A DNA stretch of 64,000 nt, taken from NCBI RefSeq assembly GCF_017874235.1, contig NZ_JAGGLC010000003.1, positions 124,001-188,000 on the forward strand, written 5' to 3'. Each line of letters begins with the position of its first letter. The stretch's first letter is position 1. Positions 24,500 through 33,002 of the stretch are shown piece by piece. Source of the DNA: Halolamina salifodinae (GTDB lineage Archaea > Halobacteriota > Halobacteria > Halobacteriales > Haloferacaceae). Both the position numbers and the translations under genes were made by a program. The notes beneath the pieces are model-generated. The model did not search any database. It was not told where the DNA came from and saw only the letters and a program-made list of their open reading frames with translations.

Positions 24500-25741
24500 T
24501 CAGAACGCGCTGCCTTCGTTGCGCCAGTCCTCCGCGTACGCGACCTGTTTCTCGGTGACGGCGTCGGTGTCGATATCGAGCGTCTCGAGCTTTCGCTCAG
24601 CCATCTGGCGGTCGAGGCGGTCGGGGATGGCGTACAGCCCCGGCCCGAGGTCGTGGTCCCGGGTCAGCAGATCGTCGGCGGCGACGAACATCATCGCGTG
24701 GGTGGTGTCGATGATCTCTGCGGGGTGGCCGTCGCTGGCCGGGCCGGTGAGGTTCACCAGCCGGCCGTCCGCGAGGAGGTTCAGGTGGCGGCCGTCGGGC
24801 GTCGTGTACCGGGTGATCCCCTCGCGTGGCTCGCTGACCGATTCGGCGTACTCCGCGAGCCCGTCGAGGTCGATTTCCACGTCGAAGTGGCCGGCGTTGG
24901 CCAACTGGGCCCCGTCCTGCATCGCCTCGAAGTGCTCGCGCCGGATCACGTCGCGGGTGCCCGTGCTGGTGATGAAGATGTCGCCGATTTCGGCGGCCTC
25001 GGGCATCGACAGCACGCGGTGGCCGTCCATGTGGGCTTGCAGCGCTTTCCGCGGTTCGACCTCCGTGACGACCGTCTGGGCGCCGAGGCCGCGGGCCTTT
25101 CGAGCGATGCCGCGGCCGCAGTAGCCGTAGCCGGCGACGACGACCGTCTGGCCGGTGATCACGGTGTTGGTCGTGATGGAGACGTTCACCAGCGCGGACT
25201 CGCCGGTGCCGTGGACGTTGTCGAAGAAATGCTTCATCGGCGTGTCGTTCACGCTGTAGACGGGGAACTCCAGCACGCCGTCACGCTCCATCGCCTCCGC
25301 GCGGGTGATGCCGGCGGTGGTCTGCTCGCCGCCGCCGAGGATCTGCTTCGCAATCTCTGGGTGCTCGTCGTGGACCTTCGCGATCAGTTCACAGCCGTCG
25401 TCGAGCAGGAAGTCCGGTTCGCGCTCCAGCAGTTCGTGCTGAGCCTCGTCGAACTCCGCGTCGGACATCCCCTCGCGCACGAACGCGGTGATCCCCGGCT
25501 GATCGTCGAGATACTGGACCACATCGCCGTGGGTCGACTGTGGCTCGGAGGCGGTGAACAGCACCTCCGCGCCCGCGCGGGCCAGCGTCTCGACCAGACA
25601 GCCCGAAACCGCCTCCATGTGGGTCGCGAGGCCGATGGTGTAGCCCGCGAGCGGTTCCTCGTCGTCGTACTCGTCGCCGAGGGACTGGAGCACCGGCGTA
25701 TACTCCCGCGCCCACGACAGCGGATCGTCAGTGGTTGACAC
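24500..25741 (-). CDS. ahcY: adenosylhomocysteinase
   Basis: AhcY hydrolyses S-adenosylhomocysteine to adenosine and homocysteine, relieving inhibition of methyltransferases. The 413-residue protein shows the NAD-binding loop VVAGYGYCGRGIA, TEVEPRKALQAHMDG, STGTRDVI and the C-terminal YAIPDRLDRQMA region. The start is the GTG at 25741: a TATA-like CTTTATC lies at 25764-25770, about 25 bases upstream, so the message is leaderless. The next gene is divergent. Confidence 0.93.
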   Translation of the reverse strand: MSTTDDPLSWAREYTPVLQSLGDEYDDEEPLAGYTIGLATHMEAVSGCLVETLARAGAEVLFTASEPQSTHGDVVQYLDDQPGITAFVREGMSDAEFDEAQHELLEREPDFLLDDGCELIAKVHDEHPEIAKQILGGGEQTTAGITRAEAMERDGVLEFPVYSVNDTPMKHFFDNVHGTGESALVNVSITTNTVITGQTVVVAGYGYCGRGIARKARGLGAQTVVTEVEPRKALQAHMDGHRVLSMPEAAEIGDIFITSTGTRDVIRREHFEAMQDGAQLANAGHFDVEIDLDGLAEYAESVSEPREGITRYTTPDGRHLNLLADGRLVNLTGPASDGHPAEIIDTTHAMMFVAADDLLTRDHDLGPGLYAIPDRLDRQMAERKLETLDIDTDAVTEKQVAYAEDWRNEGSAF

Positions 25742-25869
25742 GGCTGGGGTTTTGCGCGGGAGGCGATAAAGCGACCGGAGGCGGCCGACGTGGCTAGCGG
25801 AGTGTGGGAGTGGGTGGGCGCTCCTCGGATCCCCAACAGCTTTGCCCAACCGACCGGTCAGTCGGCTAC
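25742..25869. promoter_or_regulatory. ahcY/esterase divergent promoters with TetR-type palindrome
   Basis: On the minus strand CTTTATC at 25764-25770 is the ahcY TATA-like box. Just before the plus-strand ATG at 25870 lies AACCGACCGGTCAGTCGG (25848-25865), which contains the perfect palindrome GACCGGTC and the inverted arms CCGAC/GTCGG. This GACCGGTC-type arrangement resembles operators of TetR-family repressors. No tetR gene is in the window. Confidence 0.45.
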
Positions 25870-27153
25870 ATGACCTCCTCCCGAGACGTCCGAACCCTCG
25901 ACGCGCTTCGAGATCACGCGACCGTGCTAGCCGGGGATTCCGCGGCCGATCTTGAGCCTGTCGCCGACGCGCTAGCCGACAGCACCGTGGTCGGCATGGG
26001 CGAGGCAACCCACGGCACACACGAACACTTCCGGCTGAAAGCGGCCCTGTTCCGCCGGCTCGTCGAAGATCACGGGTTCCGGTTGTTCGGCTTGGAGGCC
26101 AACTACTCCGAGACGCTGGCGGTGGATCGCTACGTTCGCGGTGCCGACGACGCCCCCGACTCGGCAGCCGACGCGCTGGCGGCGACGTACTTCTGGCCGT
26201 GGTACGTGGCCGAACTCCGGGATCTGGTGGAATGGATGCGGGCGTTCAACGAGGGCCGGTCTCGGGAAGAGCAGGTGCGCTTCTTTGGCTTCGACTCACA
26301 GCACGTCGTCGGCGGGGCGAAGGCACTCCAGCCGTTCCTCGCGGATGCGGACACGGAGTTGCTGGCGGAGCATCGCGAGACTCTGGAAATGATGGCGGAC
26401 TGGGGGCTGGATCACGAACACGACGACGAGATACTGGACCCGCGGATCGACCACGCGAGGGCGTCCGTCGACGCCCTCCGCGAGCGACTCGACGAACGGC
26501 GGGGCGAGTACGTCGACGCGACCTCGGAGCGGGCCGTTCAGCGCGCGGAACTCCACCTCGCGACCATGGCTGACACGGTGGAGATGCGCGACGCTGACTC
26601 GGTCGTCGAGGGAGGCCGTATCCGGAACCGCGCGATGGCCGACGGCGTCGACCGGCTGCTCGACGCGAGCCGCCACGATCGGATCGCGGTCTGGGCACAC
26701 AACACCCACGTCCAGCGCGTGCCGTCCGAACTGGACGGGGAGGAAGTCAAGCAGACGGGGCAGCATCTCGCCGACCGCTACGGCGACGACTACGCCGCGC
26801 TGGGGTTCTCCTTCACCGGGGGCTCGTTCCAAGCAATGGCGCAGGACGACGACGAGTTCGGCCTCCGAGATTGCTCCGTTGAAGCGGCCTCGGAAGGCTC
26901 GATCGGCGCGACGCTCGCCCGGATCGACGGCTCGCCACTGTTCCTCGACGTTCGGGACGCCACAGACGACACCCCACTCGACAGTTTCCTTCGCACGGGG
27001 CGACTGTTCCGCAGCTTCGGCGGTGGCTACCCCCGAAACGAGTTCGAACCCGAGATGGTGCTCACCGACGCCTTCGACGCGCTGATCCACACCGATGAAA
27101 CCACGCGAGCGGTCCCACTCGGCCACCCAAGCGAGATCGACAGTTGGGGGTAG
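25870..27153 (+). CDS. erythromycin esterase family protein
   Basis: This 427-residue protein belongs to the EreA/EreB-like superfamily, whose best-known members open macrolide lactone rings using a metal-independent histidine mechanism. The key motif GEATHGTHEHFRLKA (catalytic His) is present, followed by GLEANYSET and the central WPWYVAELRDLVEWMRAFN, with GFDSQHV and WAHNTHVQR further on. The cellular role in archaea is not established; the superfamily also includes succinoglycan-related proteins. A TetR-like palindrome directly precedes the ATG. Confidence 0.85.
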   Translation: MTSSRDVRTLDALRDHATVLAGDSAADLEPVADALADSTVVGMGEATHGTHEHFRLKAALFRRLVEDHGFRLFGLEANYSETLAVDRYVRGADDAPDSAADALAATYFWPWYVAELRDLVEWMRAFNEGRSREEQVRFFGFDSQHVVGGAKALQPFLADADTELLAEHRETLEMMADWGLDHEHDDEILDPRIDHARASVDALRERLDERRGEYVDATSERAVQRAELHLATMADTVEMRDADSVVEGGRIRNRAMADGVDRLLDASRHDRIAVWAHNTHVQRVPSELDGEEVKQTGQHLADRYGDDYAALGFSFTGGSFQAMAQDDDEFGLRDCSVEAASEGSIGATLARIDGSPLFLDVRDATDDTPLDSFLRTGRLFRSFGGGYPRNEFEPEMVLTDAFDALIHTDETTRAVPLGHPSEIDSWG

Positions 27154-27218
27154 GGCCGGTTCCGGCAACCCCGCGCTCGTCCGAAACGGCCAAACGCCCA
27201 CCGGTCGCAACGTCGCCC

Positions 27219-29792
27219 ATGCAGTACCACGAGGCCGCGAACTTCCTGTTCGACCTCCGGCGGTTCGGCGTGGACCCCGGGGTCGAGTCCGTACGGGACC
27301 TGCTCGCGGCGGTCGACGCAGGCTTGCCGGCACAAGGAGCCGGCGAGGACCCCCACGCCGGGTCGGGGCCCGCCTACGTCCAGGTCGCCGGCACCAACGG
27401 GAAGGGGAGCACCGCGCGCATGGTCGAGTCAGCGCTCCGGCAGGCCGGCCTCTCGGTGGGGCTCTACAGCTCACCCCACCTCGAGGCGATGGCCGAGCGC
27501 ATCCGCGTCGACGGCCGGGCGATCCCCCGCTCCGCGGTCGCCGCGTTCGTCGAGCAGGCCAAACCGTGGCTGGTCGACCGCGCCGCCGAGGGCGCGCCGC
27601 TGACGTTCTTCGAAGTCGTCACCGCGATGGGGATCTGGCAGTTCGAGCGCCGGGACGTCGACGTGGCCGTCCTCGAAGTCGGCCTCGGCGGCGAACTCGA
27701 CGCCACCTCCGTCGTCGATCCGGTCGCGAGCGCGGTCACGAACGTCTCGCTGGAACACACCAGCGTTCTCGGCGAGACTGTCGAGGAGATCGCGGAGACG
27801 AAAACCCACGTGGCTCCGGAGGGCCGCCGCCTCGTGACCGGCACGGAGGGCGCGGCCCTCTCGACGGTCCGGGACGTTGCGGGTCGCGTCGGCGCCAGCG
27901 GCGTGATCACTGTCGGCACCGACGACTGGAAGGGCGAGGGGGCGACCGAGGACGTAGATCACGCTGGCGGCGGATCTGCCGCCAGCGGCGCGCATCCGGA
28001 CGTGACTGTCGCCTACGAGGGCCGGGTGAGCCACCAGCAGGCCGCGGTCAGCGTGGCGGCCGACGACTGGGCCGTCGACGCCCAGATCCCGCTGCTCGGC
28101 GAGCATCAGGCGATGAACGCCGGGATCGCCTGCGTGCTGGCCCGGCAGGTCGGTGAGGCGCTCGACGTCCAGGTCGGCACTGACGAACTGGCCCGCGGCC
28201 TCGCCCGCGCGGACTGGCCCGGCCGCTTCGAGGTGATGGCGCAGGCGCCGCTGACGGTGCTCGACGGCGCGCACAACCCCGAGGCCTGCGAGACGGTCTC
28301 AGGGACGCTCTCGACGTTCGACTACGACGACTGCCACCTCGTCGTCGCCGCGATGCACGACAAGGACACCGCCGCGATGGCGGCGGCGCTGCCCGACGAC
28401 GCGACGGTGACGACCTGTGCGCCCTCCATCGACCGCGCGGAGGACCCCGAGGTGCTCGGCCGCACGTTCGAGGAAGCCGACTACGACGCGGTGACGGTGA
28501 CGGGATCGGTCGCGAACGCGCTCTCGCTGGCGCGCGAGGCCGCCGACGAGGAGGACGCGGTTCTGGTTACTGGCTCGCTCTACGCCATCGCCGAGGCCCG
28601 AGCAACGTGGACCCGACTCCAGATCCCCAAACGGGTCGACTCCGTCGACGACGCCGAGAGCGTCCTGCGGGAGGCGCAGGTCTCAGAGCCCGGGATCTGG
28701 CGGATGCGCGGGAAGGCCGACCACCGCGTGCTCCACACCCGGGTCCAGGAGCGCCAGGCCGAGTATCTCAAACAGGAGATGCTTTCCCTCGACGGCGAGT
28801 GCTCGGCGTCGGCGCTCCGCACCGGCGGCGAGCTCCACGACGTGGTGCTCTCGGGGACGATGGCGCAGTTCAAACGCCTCGCCGAGAAGCTTCAGGGCCA
28901 GCCCTGGGGGCTCTCGGAACTTGGCGAAGAGATCCGGGCGCGGTTGGGGATCCAGCACAGCGAACCGGACCGGAATCTCCCGTGGCCCCAGGACCGAACC
29001 GTCGTGATGGGGATCCTGAACGTCACGCCCGACTCGTTCCACGACGGCGGCCGGTACGAGCGGATCAAGGATGCCGTTGCACGAGCGGAGGCGATGATCG
29101 ACGCCGGCGCCGACGTGATCGACGTGGGTGGCGAAAGCACCCGGCCGGGCGCCGACCCCGTCGAGATCGAGGAGGAACTCGACCGGGTGGTCCCGGTCGT
29201 CGAAGAACTGGCCGATCTGGAGGTCCCCATCTCGGTCGACACACGCCGACCCGAGGTGGCTCGCGCAGTCATCGACGCCGGCGCCGACGTGCTCAACGAC
29301 GTTGAGGGGCTGCAGGACCCAGAAATGCGCCGCGTCGCCGCCGAGACGGGCGTGCCGGTCGTGCTGATGCACTCCATCGAGGCGCCGGTCGACCCCGAGA
29401 ACGAGATCCACTACGACGACGTGGTCGAGGAGACGATCCGCGAACTCGGCGACCGCCTGCTGGCCGCCGAGAAGGCCGGCGTCGACCGCGAGCAGGTGAT
29501 CATCGACCCCGGAATCGGCTTCGGGAAGACCGCACGCGAGGGGTTCGAACTGCTCGACCGCCTCGCGGAGTTCGAGGCGCTGGGCTGTCCGCTGCTGTTC
29601 GGCCACTCCCACAAGTCGATGTTCGGACTGACGGGCGAGCAGGCCGGCGCCGCGCCGAACTCCACCATCGCCGCCACCGCCATCGCGGCGCGCAACGGCG
29701 CCGATATCATCCGCGTCCACGACGTGGCCGAGAACGTCGCCGCGGTGAACGTCGCCGACGCGGCCGCGGATCCGGAGGGGTTCGAACCGTGA
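27219..29792 (+). CDS. folCP: FolC-FolP fusion: folylpolyglutamate synthase / dihydropteroate synthase
   Basis: This 857-residue bifunctional folate enzyme has a FolC half (about 1-430) with the ATP-binding loop VAGTNGKGSTARMVE, the ligase motif EVGLGGELDATSVV and DGAHNPEA. A helical linker with LKQEMLSLDGECSASALRTG follows. The FolP half (about 595-857) has MGILNVTPDSFHDGG, VIDVGGESTRPGA, DPGIGFGKT and GHSHKSMFG, all dihydropteroate synthase signatures. The fusion is known in haloarchaea. A short Gly/Ala segment near residue 250 is encoded by a perfect 9-bp hairpin. The stop overlaps the GTG of the next gene. Confidence 0.92.
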   Translation: MQYHEAANFLFDLRRFGVDPGVESVRDLLAAVDAGLPAQGAGEDPHAGSGPAYVQVAGTNGKGSTARMVESALRQAGLSVGLYSSPHLEAMAERIRVDGRAIPRSAVAAFVEQAKPWLVDRAAEGAPLTFFEVVTAMGIWQFERRDVDVAVLEVGLGGELDATSVVDPVASAVTNVSLEHTSVLGETVEEIAETKTHVAPEGRRLVTGTEGAALSTVRDVAGRVGASGVITVGTDDWKGEGATEDVDHAGGGSAASGAHPDVTVAYEGRVSHQQAAVSVAADDWAVDAQIPLLGEHQAMNAGIACVLARQVGEALDVQVGTDELARGLARADWPGRFEVMAQAPLTVLDGAHNPEACETVSGTLSTFDYDDCHLVVAAMHDKDTAAMAAALPDDATVTTCAPSIDRAEDPEVLGRTFEEADYDAVTVTGSVANALSLAREAADEEDAVLVTGSLYAIAEARATWTRLQIPKRVDSVDDAESVLREAQVSEPGIWRMRGKADHRVLHTRVQERQAEYLKQEMLSLDGECSASALRTGGELHDVVLSGTMAQFKRLAEKLQGQPWGLSELGEEIRARLGIQHSEPDRNLPWPQDRTVVMGILNVTPDSFHDGGRYERIKDAVARAEAMIDAGADVIDVGGESTRPGADPVEIEEELDRVVPVVEELADLEVPISVDTRRPEVARAVIDAGADVLNDVEGLQDPEMRRVAAETGVPVVLMHSIEAPVDPENEIHYDDVVEETIRELGDRLLAAEKAGVDREQVIIDPGIGFGKTAREGFELLDRLAEFEALGCPLLFGHSHKSMFGLTGEQAGAAPNSTIAATAIAARNGADIIRVHDVAENVAAVNVADAAADPEGFEP
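27963..27986 (+). repeat. 9-bp perfect hairpin inside folCP
   Basis: GCTGGCGGC-GGATCT-GCCGCCAGC encodes a glycine/alanine-rich stretch (AGGGSAASG) in the FolC half. The arms are perfect but the loop is 6 bases, so membership in the 3-base-loop hairpin family is doubtful. Confidence 0.4.
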
Positions 29793-30538
29793 GCGACGAC
29801 GGTGGGGAGGGTGGTGACAGGAACGTGGACGGAAGCGAGGAGTTCGGCCCGTTCGAGGCTGTCTACGCCCATCCTGTGGGCCAGTCGACGGCCGCACGGC
29901 AGGTCAAAACCGCCGCGGAGTTCGGCTTCGAGGGCGTCGTCGTCCGCACGCGCGAGGCCGAGTACGACCCTGGGGAACTCGCCGGGCGCCACAACATCGA
30001 CGTGGTTCGGGGCGTCGAAATCGACGCGCAGGACCCGGAGCGCGCGAGCGGCGCCATCGGGAACCACCGGAGCGAGTGCGTCGTGCTGCTGGTCCACGGC
30101 GGCACGGACGCACTCAACCGCTTCGCAGTCGAGCAGGACCGCGTCGACGTGCTTACGAAGCCGTTCGACGGCGAGGGTGACGTGAACCACGTGCTGGTGA
30201 AGGAGGCAGTCGCCCACGACGTGCGCATCGAGTTCGACCTCGGCCCAGTGTTACGCGACGACGGCGGGACACGGGTGCGACGGCTCCGAAAGCTCCGAAA
30301 GCTCCGGGAGCTGATCGACTACTACGACGCGCCGTACGTGGTGAGCGCGACGCCTGCGTCACACCTCCGGCTGCGCGCGCCCCGAGAGCTGGCGGCGGTG
30401 GGCGAACAGATCGGCCTCGGTGCCGACGGTGTCCGCGAGGGACTGGCCGAGTGGGGCCGGCTTGCGGCGCGCAATCGGGAGCGCCTGTCCGAGTCGTTCA
30501 TCTCCCCGGGCGTCAAACGTGGACGGGAAGAAGAATGA
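29789..30538 (+). CDS. rnp3: RNase P protein component 3 (Rpp30)
   Basis: Rpp30 is a TIM-barrel protein that, paired with Pop5, activates RNase P RNA for tRNA 5'-end maturation. The 249-residue product has the family pattern: FGFEGVVVRTRE, VVRGVEIDAQDPE, VDVLTKPF, NHVLVKEAVAHDVRIEFDL and YDAPYVVSATPASHLRLRAPRE split over the barrel. The N-terminus has an acidic extension of about 18 residues. KLR is repeated three times (about 169-177) by a 9-base tandem repeat. It starts with GTG overlapping folCP and is co-transcribed with pop5 two genes later. Confidence 0.9.
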   Translation: MSDDGGEGGDRNVDGSEEFGPFEAVYAHPVGQSTAARQVKTAAEFGFEGVVVRTREAEYDPGELAGRHNIDVVRGVEIDAQDPERASGAIGNHRSECVVLLVHGGTDALNRFAVEQDRVDVLTKPFDGEGDVNHVLVKEAVAHDVRIEFDLGPVLRDDGGTRVRRLRKLRKLRELIDYYDAPYVVSATPASHLRLRAPRELAAVGEQIGLGADGVREGLAEWGRLAARNRERLSESFISPGVKRGREEE

Positions 30539-31137
30539 AGCGCTCTATCGAGGACCACGCCGCCCGCTTCTCCGCGGTCGCCGCGGAGTACGACGAACAG
30601 CAGGACAGCGACGAGTACGGCGCCTGTGCGTCGCTGGTGATCGAGGGAGCCGACCCCGGACCGGAGGAGACGGTGCTCGATCTGGGCACCGGCACGGGCG
30701 CCATCGCGCTCGCACTCGCACCCGACGCGGGTCGCGTGCTCGGCCGGGACATCAGCGAGGGGATGCTCGCGGAGGCCCGCCAGAAGGCCGAGGCCGGCGG
30801 CCACGAAAACGTCAGCTTCGGCGAGGGCCGATTCCGCACGCCGAACGTCGACGCGGACGTCGACGTGGTGGTCTCGAACTTCGCGATGCACCACCTCGCG
30901 GACGAGGAGAAGCGCGAGGCTATCGAGACAATCGCCGCGCTCGAACCGCGGCGGTTCGTGCTTGGCGACGTGATGCTCTCTGCGGCGATTCCCGAGGGTG
31001 AGGAGCAGTATTCGCCCGAGGTCGACGACCCCGCGACCGTCGGCGTGCTACTCGAGACCCTGACCGACGCCGGATTCTCCGTTTCGAATGTGACGCTCGT
31101 GAGCGACCAGTACGGGGTGCTCGTCGCCGACCGATGA
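30535..31137 (+). CDS. class I SAM-dependent methyltransferase
   Basis: This 200-residue methyltransferase has motif I VLDLGTGTGAIALALAP (about 41-57), motif II GRDISEGMLAEAR and VVVSNFAMHHLAD in the motif IV position. The target is unknown; the HH pair and small size fit small-molecule or UbiE-like enzymes. Its position between the two RNase P protein genes is conserved in haloarchaea, to my recollection, which hints at an RNA or translation role. The ATG overlaps the rnp3 stop, and its own stop overlaps the pop5 ATG. Confidence 0.82.
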   Translation: MKRSIEDHAARFSAVAAEYDEQQDSDEYGACASLVIEGADPGPEETVLDLGTGTGAIALALAPDAGRVLGRDISEGMLAEARQKAEAGGHENVSFGEGRFRTPNVDADVDVVVSNFAMHHLADEEKREAIETIAALEPRRFVLGDVMLSAAIPEGEEQYSPEVDDPATVGVLLETLTDAGFSVSNVTLVSDQYGVLVADR

Positions 31138-31613
31138 AGCACCTCCCCAAGCATCTCCAGCCACGCTGGCGCTACCTCGCCGTCGCGGTGGAGACCTGGC
31201 CCGACGCCGATATCGGCCGCCGGGCGTTCCAGCGCGAACTCTGGTACGCCGGGCAGAACCTGCTCGGGGACCCGGGCAGCGCCGACGCCGACCTCCGCCT
31301 CCTGCGCTACGACGTTGCGGAGGGGACCGGCGGCGCCATCGTCCGAGTCCGCCGGGGCGAGGTCGAGGCCGCGCGTGCAGCGTTGGCCTGCGTCGACGAG
31401 GTGAACGGCCACCCCATCGGGCTCCGGCTTACCGGCGTCTCGGGCAGCGTCGACGCCGCTTCGGAAAGCTATTTAGGCGATCCAGCCGGCAGTTCGACAC
31501 AGGAAGAGGTCACGTTCGAGGGTGCCGACCATCCGGCTCACCGCCGGGACGGCGCCGTCGACGTCGAGACGCCGACGGGGTGGCTCGGCGCGACCGTTCA
31601 CGACTGCGAGTAA
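31134..31613 (+). CDS. rnp2: RNase P protein component 2 (Pop5)
   Basis: Pop5 forms a heterotetramer with Rpp30 and contacts the catalytic core of RNase P RNA. The 159-residue product begins MKHLPKHLQPRWRYLAVAVE and has the central LWYAGQNLLGDPGSADADLR, typical of archaeal Pop5. Its C-terminal tail (125-159) is longer than in most Pop5 proteins. It starts 4 bases inside the methyltransferase gene. A TATA-like TATTTAGG at 31469-31476 lies inside it. Confidence 0.9.
   Translation: MKHLPKHLQPRWRYLAVAVETWPDADIGRRAFQRELWYAGQNLLGDPGSADADLRLLRYDVAEGTGGAIVRVRRGEVEAARAALACVDEVNGHPIGLRLTGVSGSVDAASESYLGDPAGSSTQEEVTFEGADHPAHRRDGAVDVETPTGWLGATVHDCE
31466..31480 (+). promoter_or_regulatory. possible internal psmA promoter
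   Basis: AGCTATTTAGGCGAT inside rnp2 is the most AT-rich spot here and resembles a haloarchaeal TATA box. A transcript starting about 25 bases later would carry a psmA leader of roughly 120 bases. Confidence 0.3.
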
Positions 31614-31615
31614 TC

Positions 31616-32392
31616 ATGCAAGGACAACAACAGCAGGCCTACGACCGCGGTATCACTATCTTCTCGCCCGACGGGCGGCTCTACCAGGTCGAGTACGCTC
31701 GCGAGGCGGTCAAGCGCGGCAGCCCCAGCGTCGGCGTCCGGACCCCGGAGGGCGTCGTGCTGGCGGCGGACAAGCGCCGCCGCTCTGAGATGATCGAGCC
31801 GGATTCGGTGGAGAAGCTCCACAAGGCCGACGGCCACATCGGCATCGCCAGCGCCGGCCACGTCGCCGACGCACGGAAACTGATCGACGTGGCCCGGCGG
31901 GAGGCCCAGACCAACCGACTGCGCTACGGCGAGCCGATCACCGTCGAGACGCTGGCGAAGACGGTGACGGACTTCGTCCAGCAGTACACCCAGTACGGCG
32001 GCGCGCGGCCGTTCGGCGTCTCGCTGATCGTCGGCGGCGTCACGAACGGGCGCCCGCGCCTGTTCGAGTGTGACCCCAGCGGCACGCCCTACGAGTGGCA
32101 GGCGCTCTCCGTGGGCGCGAACCGCTCGGAGATCCGGGACCACCTCGAAGCCGAGTACGAGGAGGAGATGACCCTGGAGGACGGCGTCGACCTCGCGCTC
32201 TCGGCGCTCACGGTCGTCGACGACGAGGAGATGACCCCCGAGGGCGTCGACCTCGCCACCATCGACGTCGAGACCGAGGAGTACGTTCAGTTGCCCGATG
32301 AGGAGATCGAGGCGCACCTCGCGGAGCGCGACCTGCTGGCCGAGGACGAACCCGAGGACGACGAAGACGCGGAAGAAGGCAGCGAGGAGTAA
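31616..32392 (+). CDS. psmA: proteasome subunit alpha
   Basis: PsmA forms the outer heptameric rings of the 20S proteasome and controls access to the catalytic chamber. The 258-residue protein has the alpha N-terminal signature (YDRGITIFSPDG, RLYQVEYA) that makes the gate, VGVRTPEGVVLAADKR, and the conserved GARPFGVSLIVGG. The last 25 residues are a strongly acidic tail, usual for haloarchaea. It directly follows the RNase P genes, the classical archaeal link between the RNA-processing and proteasome clusters. Confidence 0.95.
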   Translation: MQGQQQQAYDRGITIFSPDGRLYQVEYAREAVKRGSPSVGVRTPEGVVLAADKRRRSEMIEPDSVEKLHKADGHIGIASAGHVADARKLIDVARREAQTNRLRYGEPITVETLAKTVTDFVQQYTQYGGARPFGVSLIVGGVTNGRPRLFECDPSGTPYEWQALSVGANRSEIRDHLEAEYEEEMTLEDGVDLALSALTVVDDEEMTPEGVDLATIDVETEEYVQLPDEEIEAHLAERDLLAEDEPEDDEDAEEGSEE

Positions 32393-32399
32393 GGCGGCG

Positions 32400-32810
32400 A
32401 TGGAGTACGAACTCCGCGAGTCGCCGCCGACGGTCAGTCGATTTCTGGAACTCCGCGCCGCCGCGGGAATGAGCGAGCGCTCGCGCGAAGGAGTGGAACG
32501 AGGACTGCCGAACAGCGTGTACGCCGTCTCGGTCGTCGACGATGCCGGCGAGACGGTCGGGATGGCCCGAATCGTCGGCGATGGTGGCGCCGTGTTTCAC
32601 ATCTGCGACATGGTCGTCCACCCCGATCATCAGGGACAGGGGCTGGGAAGCCGGATGATGGACGCGTTGATGGACTGGATCGGCGAGAACGCCCCTTCGC
32701 AGGCGTACGTGAACCTTCTGGCGGACGTGGATGGTTTCTACGAGCAGTGGGGGTTCGAGCGGAGTGCGCCGGCGTCGAAGGGGATGTACTACCGCGTGTC
32801 CGAGGCGTAG
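32400..32810 (+). CDS. GNAT family N-acetyltransferase
   Basis: This 136-residue acetyltransferase has the acetyl-CoA pyrophosphate loop HPDHQGQGLGSRMM (about 78-91), preceded by FHICDMVV, and a C-terminal YEQWGFERSAPASKGMYYRV. The last segment with GMYYR fits GNATs acting on small molecules or protein termini. It starts 7 bases after psmA, so it is probably co-transcribed. The substrate is unknown. Confidence 0.85.
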   Translation: MEYELRESPPTVSRFLELRAAAGMSERSREGVERGLPNSVYAVSVVDDAGETVGMARIVGDGGAVFHICDMVVHPDHQGQGLGSRMMDALMDWIGENAPSQAYVNLLADVDGFYEQWGFERSAPASKGMYYRVSEA

Positions 32811-32843
32811 CCATCGCTGGGTGGATGGTTTTCGGAGAAATGG

Positions 32844-32867
32844 TCACGGCGCAATCGCGCGCCGTGA
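32844..32867. terminator. strong hairpin between convergent genes
   Basis: TCACGGCGC-AATCGC-GCGCCGTGA has a perfect 9-bp stem. It could bound the transcripts from either side. Its flanks (GGTCACG, GCCGTGATTC, TTCAGTAC) match the ends of the repeat units that follow, so it may be a third, shortened unit. Confidence 0.4.
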
Positions 32868-32875
32868 TTCATTAG

Positions 32876-32942
32876 TTCAGTACACGATCACGGCATAGGC
32901 TCCGAGCAGCCGACACAGGGTCGGCTGCTGGTCACGTGCCGT
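32876..32942 (-). repeat. repeat unit R1
   Basis: The unit begins TTCAGTACACGATCACGGCA and ends GGTCACGTGCCGT, enclosing the hairpin AGCAGCCGAC-ACAGG-GTCGGCTGCT (32905-32929). R2 shares both outer parts (CAGTACACGA-C-CACGGCATAGGC; GGTCACG-GCCGT), while the hairpin in the middle differs in sequence but not in position. Confidence 0.6.
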
Positions 32943-32995
32943 CACCAGAAATCTCCGATTTCTGGTTGGCTAACGGGAGCTTCGCTCCCGTGAAC
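32941..32995. repeat. tandem-hairpin element E2, intergenic
   Basis: ACCAGAAATC-TCC-GATTTCTGGT (32944-32966) and ACGGGAGC-TTC-GCTCCCGT (32973-32991) are separated by TGGCTA. It is homologous to the reverse complement of E1 in dapA over CGTCACCAGAAATC and GATTTCTGGTTGGC. It interrupts a repeat joint that is intact at 33065-33082, which outlines an insertion of about 52-55 bases. Confidence 0.72.
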
Positions 32996-33002
32996 GTGAT
33001 CG

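Noticed and set aside
30282-30311. 9-base tandem repeat (CTCCGAAAG) in rnp3 as a possible variable-number repeat
   Set aside because: It encodes a normal KLRKLREL-type helix of Rpp30 and only about three copies are present.
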